Assembly: GCA_030950365.1 (NCBI GenBank)
Contig: JAUZRQ010000038.1
Span: 62,001 to 126,000 of the forward strand
Source: Candidatus Zhuqueibacterota bacterium
Lineage (GTDB): Bacteria; Zhuqueibacterota; Zhuqueibacteria; Zhuqueibacterales; Geothermadaptataceae
Direction of reading: 5' to 3'
Length of the DNA: 64,000 nt
The notes below the pieces were generated by a model. The model was not told the origin of the DNA. It worked only from the letters and a program-made list of their open reading frames with translations, and ran no database searches. A program made the position numbers and the translations under genes. Of the stretch, positions 47,401 through 54,737 are shown in pieces. Position 1 is the stretch's first letter, and each line of letters starts with the position of its first letter.

Positions 47401-47745
47401 AACAATCTGGGCATCGTGTACAGTCGCGCCGGGCGTCTTGATCGTGCCGTGGAGATGTACGAAAAGGTGCTGCAGTTGCATCCCGATCATGCGGCCGCGC
47501 AGAAAAATTTGGCCATGGCGGTTCTGCAGATGGAGCGGTTCGAGCGGGCGGCGTTGTTATTTGAGGCCATTGTGCAGAAAAATCCCCGCGATGCAGATGC
47601 CTGGGTGAATTTAGGGCTGGCCAAAGTGCGCCTTGGGCAGCCGCTGGCCGCCAAATCCTGCTGGGAAAAAGCGCTGCAGATCGATCCGAAACTCACAGAA
47701 GCGCGCCGGAATCTGGAAATTTTGAAGCAAATGGGATACGATTGA
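44416..47745 (+). CDS. Fused membrane transporter-like / spermidine-synthase-like / TPR protein
   Basis: 1109 residues. ATG 44416 (MQRLIYLLFFISGATGLVYEVLW) is chosen because it aligns with the paralogue's start and has GGGA 5 nt before it; in-frame starts at 44344 and 44410 remain possible. Residues 1-470 form about 12-14 membrane segments. Residues 490-730 form a spermidine-synthase-like methyltransferase fold with the cofactor loop IGLGSGITLAA at about 536 and ISDAKLNPEYVGNARVYTRDYYEWC. True spermidine synthases have D-x-x-DP here; this one has DAKLNP. About seven TPR units fill 855-1109. It is convergent with a paralogue. Similar fusions are common in metagenome data but their function is unknown. 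Confidence 0.82.
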   Translation: MQRLIYLLFFISGATGLVYEVLWMRLLSQVFGSTVFAISSVLAVFMAGLGLGAYAWGRRLDRGGSGLRLYGLLELGIGIVGTLVPALIHWLDPLIVRLLVASQDLAVLQAVIRIAFAALLLGLPAFLMGGTLPALSKSLTRETRAVGHDVGMLYAVNTAGAVLGAFTTGFLLIAYFGLWMTGLLTAATNVAIGLYALRLARSVSPDAQTTDDAPRPLRSGPADRLNDRRLFVLLLAYGLSGFVALAAEVVWVRALVFFLGNSTYAFSTVLTTFLLGLATGGWIGSQQTDRLADPWQRFAVVEWLIAVSLLGTILMLWQGFYSELFRRSLHSPAVPWLLFLAIKFGAAFLVLFLPGVLFGYLFPVVCKLSIRTLASLGRGVGTVYGINTLGTILGSLASGFVLIPWLGLQQSLLLLVWLALAVTVLLIWSHPSANRTTRWAVPGAVASTGMLVIWLFPVSSQLTRFSPEHRLMVRELFYAEDHTATVHVFESAAGDRFVSVDGHFIGATEHESDKKQKLLAHLPLLLHPQPTSAITIGLGSGITLAAMARHASLQTVEAIEIVPGMLRAATFFAEANDRILESPRVRVRVGDGLHFLKTTPQRYDLIISDAKLNPEYVGNARVYTRDYYEWCRDRLTDQGIFCQWVPLYLPPSIFRMVLRTFAEVFPVVDLWFFPQQHFILMGRKQPYPFDWQMAGRRMQVPAIREHLQPFFLENPLVLASSWVADRRALLAHAGRGPVNTLARPRIEFASVRAFRQAPRGRTEADHLQWVLNQVHAEPDRHHGILTDSLAAYVQSFQRVLHGLIQARQTGLLARAETGLAAALRLNPGDGRARDLLQQIQKEQRTVLQAPANAATGQDQFRRAQLLYEHGRLAKALQAVEQVLADAPEHADGLNLKGLILLKQNRPQLAAEVFRQAHAEDQTNVDILLNLATATEMSGNMEQALQLLHDAQALAPRSAKITNNIGVLLARMQRLAEAETALQQAIRLDPLFAEAYNNLGIVYSRAGRLDRAVEMYEKVLQLHPDHAAAQKNLAMAVLQMERFERAALLFEAIVQKNPRDADAWVNLGLAKVRLGQPLAAKSCWEKALQIDPKLTEARRNLEILKQMGYD

Positions 47746-48020
47746 TGCGGCAGGGGAGAGGATTGCATTAATTGAATAAGCGGGCGGGCGGCAAAACCCA
47801 CCGGGGCACACCTTTTGAAGCGTCCTGCCGGATCGTTTAAAGCCATGGATGACAGCGGATACGGGAGCACAGGTGTTCGCGCGATCTAGCATAAATATCC
47901 ATTTTGTAAAGTAACACAAGCATCCCTGCTTAGGATGTATCACAATCATCCTCGCTTATGACTGTAAAAAACGATTGTATCAAGTAGGGCCGGGCTTTCG
48001 GCTTAAATGTCATCAAGCTG

Positions 48021-48056
48021 GCCGGAGGAAGCGAGTCGCTTGCTCCGGCTTTTTTA
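48021..48056 (+). terminator. Rho-independent terminator
   Basis: GCCGGAGGAAGCGA pairs with TCGCTTGCTCCGGC with a single mismatch, followed by TTTTTTAATT. Confidence 0.85.
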
Positions 48057-48070
48057 ATTGTTGAGGCCTC

Positions 48071-48117
48071 CATTTAGCCCTCCTTCCCAGGTTTAACTTG
48101 GGAAGGAGGGCTAAATG
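48071..48117. repeat. Hairpin repeat family, copy 1 (19-bp perfect inverted repeat)
   Basis: CATTTAGCCCTCCTTCCCA is exactly repeated in inverse at 48099-48117. The core CCTTCCCAGGT-TTA-ACTTGGGAAGG has the same fold as the hairpin at 63953-63977. The element could also act as a bidirectional terminator. Confidence 0.7.
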
Positions 48118-48259
48118 CGGATGAGGGCTATGCAGGCAACCCGGTAAGGAGGACAAATCGAAATGGTTTTGTCGCCCGAACGCGATTTTGGGCTCTGCTA
48201 TCCCGGCAGTCTCTGCGAAATGGGATGCCGTACAGGCGCGCGGTTGGAAACAGCGCCCC

Positions 48260-51217
48260 TCACGGCTTTTTTCGCAGTTCCGGGAACAGACTTTCCAGTC
48301 GCTGCAAATTGCGTTTGGCGATCTGGTCGTTGGGGTTCAGTTCCACCGCCTTTCGCCAGGCATCGGCGGCCTCCCGCCAGCGCCGCTGCCGGGCGTAGAT
48401 GAGCCCCATGTTGGTATGCACAATGGCCGCGCGGCTGTTATGCTGCAGGGCTTTTTCATAGGCCAGCAGGGCTTCTTTCTGCCGGTTCAGCTCCAGATAA
48501 AAGGTGCCCAGCTCAAAAAAGGTACGTGCGGAAGGGACATTGCGGGTCGCCATCCGCAAAACCGGCTCGGCTTCCATAAACTGCCGGCGCATTTTCAGAC
48601 GATACGCCAATGCAATATACGGCTCAGGAAACGCCGGCGCCAGGATCACCGTGGCGCGCAGAAAGTCTTCCGCCGCCAGGGAATCCATGGTGGTCTGCGC
48701 CAGATAATACAACTCGTCAATCAGAAATTGCTGCAGTTGCCGGTAAAGCCGCGGCAAAGGCAACGCGCGCGCTGCATCATCCGCCCGTTGTTTCACGATC
48801 ATCGCCGCTGAGCGCGGCAATTTCGCATGCAGCTTGCCGGCAGCCTGCCACAGCATGCGAACCCATCGGTTTAGCCGACGGGTCTGGCTAAGTTCCAGGG
48901 AATCGGCAGTGGTGATAGGCGGTGCGGAGCGCACCCGGCTCAGGAGGGAGAAAATCTCTCCCGCATAGCTGGCTCGGGGCAGCTCGCGGGGAAACCCCGT
49001 AACCGGCAAGTCATCGGTATTGATGCTCGCCGCCTTCACAAACGGTTCGAGCTGCGCATCCGCGGCGATGAGCAGGGTGGAAAGCGACGGCAGATCAGTC
49101 AATCCTTCCTCGCCAAGGCTTTCCTGGATAAACCGTTCTGCCAGCCGATCGCGCAGTTGCGTCGCATCGAGACGGATCGGCGTGTCTCCGGCAATGAGCA
49201 ATGTGTGGCCCAGCCGGTCCTGAATCCCGCCGAACCACAGGCTCACATGCGGAAAAACCGCCTTGCAGGTAGCGACGATGGCCTGGTAGTGCTCGGGCGA
49301 GAGGGCATGCATGGGCAGCCATTGCAAGAACACGCCGCCGGGCCGCAAATGCTCGCGGCAGGCCTGATAATATTCACGCGTGTATAGAAGCCAGCTATCG
49401 GCGCCGGTGGGATGCGTGGCATCGGCGGTGATGATATCGTATGCCTGCTTCCGGGTTTGCAAAAAGTTGCGGCCATCTTCGATCACCAGTTGCACGCCGG
49501 TCCGACTGACAACGCCAAAATTGTCTTTCTCGAAAATCCGGCCGATATCCGCCGCGTGCGGGTTGATTTCCACGCACGTCAGATTGGCCAGATCCAGTTG
49601 ACTCAGATAGCCGGTCACGATGCCAGCGCCGAATGTCACCACCAGTGCATCGTGGGGGTGCTCGTGCAGCAAATAGGGCAGCAGCGCCATCAACTTAAAT
49701 GTGCGCATGGACGTGGGATCTGTGGCCACTTCGGTGATGTTGTTGATGTCGAATACACGCAGGTCCTGCTCGGCATGTTCATAGACCGCCAGCGTGCCGA
49801 TGCTGGATTCGCGGTAATAGGTGAATTCATAACCGGCGGGGGGCTGCGTGAGCGGCGGTTTCGGAAAAAATAAAAACGCAAGAAACAGGATGCTCAGGGC
49901 CAGGGTAACCAGTGGCACGGCGTGGGATTGCGATGGCTCATCCCGGGGCGTGGCCAGCAGGGGGATTGCGGCTATGGTGGCCAGAGCAGCCAGCACCAGC
50001 AGGCTGTTTTGGATGCCGAGCCAGTGGAGCGAGGCGGTGGCCACGATGAGGGCACCTAACACCGCGCCAATGGTGTTGACGGCCAGCATGCGGCCGAATC
50101 CGTGGCCGGTTTCCTCGGCATGCGCCACCGCCAATTTCACGGACACAGGGAAGATCATGCCCGAGCACAGTGCAGCCGGCAGCATGATCACGCAGGCCAC
50201 CACGAAATGGCGCATCAGCAATACCGTGAGCGACCCCGCCATGCCCGATAGTCCGCCTTTGATCAGCCAGTGAAAGGCCAGCAGTGACAGCCCGCCGAAT
50301 ACGGCCATGGCCACCAGAAGGCCACCGACCATGGATTCCCGGATCAACCGCCGATCAACCATGGGCGCAATCAGCAAGCTGCCGAGGGCCAGGCTGATCA
50401 GGTAGGCCGCAAGGGAGGTACTGAAGGCCCACGTGCTGTTGCCGAGCACCAGCACCAGCATCTTCGTCCATACAATTTCATATCCCAGGCCGACCAGTCC
50501 GGCCACCCCAACCGCCGTCGTCAGCCACCGCACACGATGGGCTGGTTTGGTCGGGGATGTTGTCGCTGCAGTTTGGCGAACGGACTCAGCCGGCGCGGGC
50601 GCGACACCCATTTCAGCCAGGCGAAAGGCGACCATTGCGATGAAAAAGTTGAGACCGGCGGCAATTAAGCTGCTTTTCAGCATGCCGAGCGAGGGCAGCA
50701 ACAGGAATCCGGCTGCCGCCGCACCCAGTGTGGCGCCGAGGGTATTCAGGCCGTAAAGCAGAGACGCGGTGCGGCCGAGCTGTGAAAATCGGGAGCGAAA
50801 CGCCTGCGCCAACACCGGCATCGTGCCTCCCATGAGAATGGTGGGAAGCAGCAGCAAGCCAATGGCGAGCAAGAAGCGAATGCCCAGCAAAGCAGCATCG
50901 GGAAGGTGTTCGACCGGCAGCCGGGTATAAGCCCATTGGCCCAGCTTGTGCAGCCAGGGAAAGGCCAGGGCATACAGGCCAATCATCGCCTCGAGCAGGG
51001 CATAAGTCCGAATCGGGTTGGTGAGCCGGCGCGTTCGCCGTCCCCATGCGTAACTGCCAGCAGCCAGTCCGAGCATGAACGCGGCCAGCGCCGCGCTGAT
51101 GGCTAAAATGGAGACGCCAAAAATGAGCGTGAGTTGTCGCGTCCAGATGACCTCATACACTAGTGCGGCGAAGCCGGAAAGGAAAATTAACAAATAGATG
51201 ATAATGGGAAATGCCAT
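48260..51217 (-). CDS. Fused membrane transporter-like / spermidine-synthase-like / TPR protein (paralogue)
   Basis: 985 residues from ATG 51217 (MAFPIIIYLLIFLSGFAALVYEVIWTRQL); an extension to 51337 has no ribosome-binding site. About 12-14 membrane segments lie in residues 1-455. A spermidine-synthase-like domain spans about 470-740 with cofactor loop VVTFGAGIVTG and TADATHPTGADSWLLYTREYYQACREHL. The DP of true synthases is HP here, and the LYTREYY region is otherwise well kept. Three or four TPRs end the protein. It is convergent with the related gene at 44416; the two share layout but differ clearly in sequence, so the duplication is old. Not likely to be a polyamine enzyme in the simple sense, since the putrescine site is altered. 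Confidence 0.82.
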   Translation of the reverse strand: MAFPIIIYLLIFLSGFAALVYEVIWTRQLTLIFGVSILAISAALAAFMLGLAAGSYAWGRRTRRLTNPIRTYALLEAMIGLYALAFPWLHKLGQWAYTRLPVEHLPDAALLGIRFLLAIGLLLLPTILMGGTMPVLAQAFRSRFSQLGRTASLLYGLNTLGATLGAAAAGFLLLPSLGMLKSSLIAAGLNFFIAMVAFRLAEMGVAPAPAESVRQTAATTSPTKPAHRVRWLTTAVGVAGLVGLGYEIVWTKMLVLVLGNSTWAFSTSLAAYLISLALGSLLIAPMVDRRLIRESMVGGLLVAMAVFGGLSLLAFHWLIKGGLSGMAGSLTVLLMRHFVVACVIMLPAALCSGMIFPVSVKLAVAHAEETGHGFGRMLAVNTIGAVLGALIVATASLHWLGIQNSLLVLAALATIAAIPLLATPRDEPSQSHAVPLVTLALSILFLAFLFFPKPPLTQPPAGYEFTYYRESSIGTLAVYEHAEQDLRVFDINNITEVATDPTSMRTFKLMALLPYLLHEHPHDALVVTFGAGIVTGYLSQLDLANLTCVEINPHAADIGRIFEKDNFGVVSRTGVQLVIEDGRNFLQTRKQAYDIITADATHPTGADSWLLYTREYYQACREHLRPGGVFLQWLPMHALSPEHYQAIVATCKAVFPHVSLWFGGIQDRLGHTLLIAGDTPIRLDATQLRDRLAERFIQESLGEEGLTDLPSLSTLLIAADAQLEPFVKAASINTDDLPVTGFPRELPRASYAGEIFSLLSRVRSAPPITTADSLELSQTRRLNRWVRMLWQAAGKLHAKLPRSAAMIVKQRADDAARALPLPRLYRQLQQFLIDELYYLAQTTMDSLAAEDFLRATVILAPAFPEPYIALAYRLKMRRQFMEAEPVLRMATRNVPSARTFFELGTFYLELNRQKEALLAYEKALQHNSRAAIVHTNMGLIYARQRRWREAADAWRKAVELNPNDQIAKRNLQRLESLFPELRKKP

Positions 51218-51575
51218 ATTCAGGCCTTTGCGTTTGAGGAAGCGGGGTTCATACCTTTCATGCTGCAATATAGATTCGTCCGCAGTGCAATGCAACATGG
51301 ATTGGATGAATGACATGAAAACAAACGACTGGATCAATCCATGGTGATGATTCCCAGGTTGCCAATCAGCCCGTCATCCAATATTATCAAGAAAAACAAA
51401 GAAGTGGAGCCCTGCCAGCGTTAAATGATCCGATTGATCACCACCTGCATATTTTTCATGAATATGGCTTGATTTTTGTTCATTATCTGATTAAGTTTGA
51501 CTTTCGAAAAAATGAATCCATCCCAATGACGTGGACCATCCGGTCCAAATGGTGACATAAGCAAGAGCAGGCATT
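51218..51575. other. Divergent intergenic region
   Basis: 358 bp holding only small inverted repeats (ATGGATTG/CAATCCAT near 51297-51345; GGACC/GGTCC near 51532-51545, close to the rseP start). No clear promoter. Confidence 0.45.
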
Positions 51576-52880
51576 ATGACGACCTTTTTTGCGTTTCTTC
51601 TGGTCCTTGGCTTTCTGGTCTTTGTGCATGAATTCGGGCATTTCATCGCTGCGAAGCTGATCGGCGTGCGGGTGCATGTGTTTTCCATTGGTTTCGGCAC
51701 GCGGTTGTTCGGCTTCAAACGCGGCGATACCGATTACCGTATTTCGCTCATCCCTCTGGGCGGATATGTGAAAATGGCCGGTGAAAATCCCACCGAACCT
51801 CTGGCTGGTTCCCCAGAAGAGTTTGCTTCTCGTTCAGTATTAGAGCGGCTGGTGATCATTCTGGCCGGCCCATTCATGAATTTGCTCTGGGCGGTCCTGT
51901 TTTTTATGTTCATTTTCATGGTTGGTGTGGATCAGCCAGCATTCCTGAAGCACGAAGCGCGCATCGGTTGGATCGAACCCGGTACCGTGGCCGAAAAGGT
52001 TGGCTTGCGCCCCGGAGACGTGATTCTGCGGATCAACGCCGAGGATGTGCCCAACTGGGAGGCGGCACTCGCCCGGCTCAACGCCACACTCAACCAGCCG
52101 ATTGACATTACGATCCAGCGTAATGGCCAGACGCTGTCGTTTGCGCTGAACCTGTCAATGGACTCGGTGAAGGCGGCCGAGCAGGGCCTCGGGATCTATC
52201 CGCCCCTTCAACCGGTGGTTGGGGATTTGCGCAAGGGCTGGCCTGCCGAGAAAGCCGGACTTCAGAAAGGGGATCGGATTGTTGGTATCAACGGCAGCCC
52301 CGTGACACACTGGAACCAGCTCACCACCGTGATTCACAACAGTCCCGGCCAGCAAATCACCCTCGATATTGAGCGCAATGGCCAGCGGATGAGGATTACC
52401 ATCACGCCGCGTAAAGATGAGGCCGACGGCAAGGGATACATTGGCATGACGCCGCTGCAGGAGACCATCAAAGTCAAATACGGACTGCTCACCGCGGCCA
52501 AAGAAAGCGTGGTGTTCAACGTCCGCATTGCTTATTTGACGCTGAATTACGTCTGGAAAGTGATCACCGGAGAGCAATCGGGCAAGGCCATTGGCGGGCC
52601 CATTGCCATTGCTCAGTTTGCCGGCGAGGCGGCACGCAATGGTTTCATGGAATTGATCCGCCTGATGGGGCTATTGAGCTTGCAGCTCGGATTGCTCAAC
52701 CTGCTGCCGATTCCGGTGCTGGACGGCGGCCACGTGGTGCTGTTGGCGGTGGAGGGCATCTCGCGTCGGCCCATTAGCCTGCGCATGCGCGAAGTGATCC
52801 AAATTATCGGCGTAGTGGTGCTGCTGGCGATTATGACCTATGTGATTTTTAACGATATTTCACGATTGTTTTCGCAATAA
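51576..52880 (+). CDS. rseP: RIP metalloprotease RseP (site-2 protease)
   Basis: Intramembrane zinc protease of 434 residues that cleaves transmembrane anti-sigma factors or leftover signal peptides. Zinc motif HEFGH at 18-22 in the first membrane segment. Two PDZ domains follow (about 125-205 and 210-290; GLRPGDVILRINAEDVPNW and GLQKGDRIVGINGSPVTHW). The third zinc ligand lies in NLLPIPVLDGGH near residue 385, and a last membrane segment is at the C-terminus. No dxr neighbours it, unlike in many genomes. An AAGCAGG site precedes the ATG weakly. Confidence 0.95.
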   Translation: MTTFFAFLLVLGFLVFVHEFGHFIAAKLIGVRVHVFSIGFGTRLFGFKRGDTDYRISLIPLGGYVKMAGENPTEPLAGSPEEFASRSVLERLVIILAGPFMNLLWAVLFFMFIFMVGVDQPAFLKHEARIGWIEPGTVAEKVGLRPGDVILRINAEDVPNWEAALARLNATLNQPIDITIQRNGQTLSFALNLSMDSVKAAEQGLGIYPPLQPVVGDLRKGWPAEKAGLQKGDRIVGINGSPVTHWNQLTTVIHNSPGQQITLDIERNGQRMRITITPRKDEADGKGYIGMTPLQETIKVKYGLLTAAKESVVFNVRIAYLTLNYVWKVITGEQSGKAIGGPIAIAQFAGEAARNGFMELIRLMGLLSLQLGLLNLLPIPVLDGGHVVLLAVEGISRRPISLRMREVIQIIGVVVLLAIMTYVIFNDISRLFSQ

Positions 52881-52889
52881 TGTTGCCAT

Positions 52890-52923
52890 AAACACCGGGC
52901 ACCTCGAAGGTGCGCGGTGTTTT
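52890..52923 (+). terminator. Terminator-like hairpin after rseP
   Basis: AAACACC...GCACCT folds on AGGTGC...GGTGTTT, followed by a short T run. It overlaps the GTG (52910) that a longer reading of the next gene would use. Confidence 0.6.
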
Positions 52924-52951
52924 ACATTTCTCATATTCCGGAGTTCATCTC

Positions 52952-53629
52952 TTGTTCTTCAGTCCGCTCACATTTCTGTTCATTCTCCTGTTCGTCGCGC
53001 TGCTGGGGTTCCTGTTCCTCTTCGTGCATTTCGGCATCATCACCTACGCGTTCGAGCGCATTGGCATGGCGCCCGAGCATCTTTTCTCGCTGCTGTTGCT
53101 GACCATCATTGGCAGTTACATCAACATTCCGCTGTATAAGAAGCGGTCGGAGCTCGAAATGCCGGGGCAGGTGATTCGTTTTTTCGGTTACCGGTTCATC
53201 ATTCCGGCGCCGGCGCGGCAGCAGGAAACCACCGTGGCCATCAACGTCGGCGGTGCGCTGATTCCGGGCCTGATTTCGCTGTACCTGATCATCACCCATC
53301 TGCATTTGCTGATTCAGATTGTGATTGCCACGTTCGTGGTTGCCGTGGTGGCCAAGCGTATCTCCCGGCCCATTCGCGGACTGGGCATCGCCAGCCCGCC
53401 GTTTATCTCGCCGCTCATCGCTGCCATTCTCGCGCTGATTTTGAGCCCCGACCAGGCACCGGTGGTGGCCTACTGTGCCGGGACGCTGGGCGTGCTCATA
53501 GGCGCCGATTTGCTCAACGCCGATACCTTCGATAAGCTCGGCGCTCCGGTGGTGTCCATTGGCGGGGCAGGAACCTTTGATGGCGTGTTCTTTACCGGCA
53601 TTTTCGCCGTGCTGCTGGCCAGCCTGTGA
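52952..53629 (+). CDS. DUF1614-family membrane protein
   Basis: 225 residues with about six membrane segments. It has the conserved pattern of this family: a central polar loop with EMPGQVIRFFGYRFIIP, then VAINVGGALIPGLISLYL and GVLIGADLLNADTFDKLGAPVVSIGGAGTFDGVFFTGIFAVLLA. I chose TTG 52952 (GGAG 8 nt upstream) because the GTG at 52910 lies inside the rseP terminator hairpin. Function is unknown; the Gly-Ala-rich polar segments suggest an enzyme or transporter-like core. Confidence 0.8.
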   Translation: MFFSPLTFLFILLFVALLGFLFLFVHFGIITYAFERIGMAPEHLFSLLLLTIIGSYINIPLYKKRSELEMPGQVIRFFGYRFIIPAPARQQETTVAINVGGALIPGLISLYLIITHLHLLIQIVIATFVVAVVAKRISRPIRGLGIASPPFISPLIAAILALILSPDQAPVVAYCAGTLGVLIGADLLNADTFDKLGAPVVSIGGAGTFDGVFFTGIFAVLLASL

Positions 53630-53730
53630 TCGTGCCCATTTGCTCATCCTCAAGCGCGTTGATGCCGTGCGATTGGCAGACCGGCACCTCCCGCCGCATC
53701 CAGGCCTTTCCAAAACCGCCCGGTCGCGGA

Positions 53731-54186
53731 TTACTGCCCGTTCCGCAGGGCCACGTACGCGCCTTCGTGCACCCCGGCAACACGGTCCCCGACGATGATC
53801 TGGCTGCAAACATGAATTCTCGCCTTGCCCCGGCGGTTCAGCGTATTCAAAAAACGTCGCCATGCATCATCGGTCGGAATGAGAGCCAGAGTCTCAAAAT
53901 CGCGGCTCACCGGTGCCAGAAAATCCATGCGGCTTTTCTGGATGACCAGCTGGCTATCGATGTCATGCTCGCGCAGCTTCATGTGCAGCAGCGTCCATCC
54001 GGCCAGGATGCCGAACGAGGCCAGACTGCCACCGAAGGCGGTATTGTGATGATTGCTATTCTGCTGCAGCGGGGCCTGGAGCCTCAGAAACTCGCCATTG
54101 TATTCGGCCAGCCGAAGTCCGCAACTGCGCGCAAACGGAAAGGTCTGATGCAGGTATGCTTCGATCTCCCCTAATTTGACCCTCAT
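53731..54186 (-). CDS. Thioesterase of the YiiD C-terminal type
   Basis: 151 residues with a hot-dog-fold pattern. The active-site helix region NSNHHNTAFGGSLASFGILAGWTLLHMKL (about 43-71) is typical of YiiD_C thioesterases, where the Asn/His and following glycine-rich helix bind acyl-CoA. It is convergent with the DUF1614 gene. Substrate unknown; the window also encodes two acyl-CoA synthetases and an acyl-CoA dehydrogenase, but far away. Confidence 0.85.
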   Translation of the reverse strand: MRVKLGEIEAYLHQTFPFARSCGLRLAEYNGEFLRLQAPLQQNSNHHNTAFGGSLASFGILAGWTLLHMKLREHDIDSQLVIQKSRMDFLAPVSRDFETLALIPTDDAWRRFLNTLNRRGKARIHVCSQIIVGDRVAGVHEGAYVALRNGQ

Positions 54187-54737
54187 GCTGTATCCCCATT
54201 GAATCTGTGTGGCTATTTAAGAATATCCGTAGGTTCAATTGTGATATCATTCCAATTTTTCAGCCATTCCACGAATCTTGGATAGTGAAAAATATTGGAA
54301 TCTCTTTTCATGAAATGGCTCGGAGAGATAAATAACTCATGGGCTGATTGGTTACGAAAATTTTGTCTCAACTATTTGAAAAAAAGCAAATAGGCCCCTC
54401 CTCCGCCATCGCGCGCGGCGACCGCAAGGGAGACGCTGAAATGCCGGAAGGATAATTTAAATATCGAAATGGTTGATACGGCTGAATAGTTACGGTCTAA
54501 GTGCATAATCCAATTTAATTTTTAAATACATACCGGCAGACCATTCAGGTGGGGAAAAGATTTTACATAGGTCTGGTCCAATAAGGCAGCAGGTTCTGAA
54601 CCGCTGGGTTGTGTAGCGCGTGCAAGAATTTTTCCTGTGTCCGGTATCTCTGACAGTTGGTCGCGATTCGCTTGACTTCGTGCCACAAAAATGCTACGCT
54701 TTGGCAGCATCATCACCATAAATATAGAGAGGGAAAA
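54187..54737. other. Divergent gene-free region
   Basis: About 550 bp. The exact 13-mer GCTGAATAGTTAC (54481-54493) is the reverse complement of the 17551 motif. No promoter identified with confidence. Confidence 0.5.
54481..54493 (-). repeat. Dispersed 13-mer GTAACTATTCAGC (reverse)
   Basis: Exact inverse copy of 17551-17563. Without a nearby partner it looks like a solo element end. Confidence 0.55.

Larger units (their letters stand above)
47746..48259. other. Intergenic region between convergent paralogues
   Basis: 514 bp. It contains a strong plus-strand terminator (48021-48056) lying 276 bp past the nearest stop, a 19-bp perfect inverted repeat (48071-48117), and a stem AGGATG...CATCCT near 47933-47953. 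The distance of the terminator from the gene leaves room for a small RNA (about 47880-48056), which is speculative. Confidence 0.5.

Noticed and set aside
44416-51217. Annotation of the two fusion proteins as spermidine synthases linked with the agmatinase-family gene
   Set aside because: The amine-binding DP is replaced in both, they are fused to membrane and TPR domains, and the agmatinase gene is 30 kb away.
53626-54174. 182-codon plus-strand frame opposite the thioesterase
   Set aside because: The minus-strand product is a recognisable YiiD-type thioesterase; the plus frame has no family features.
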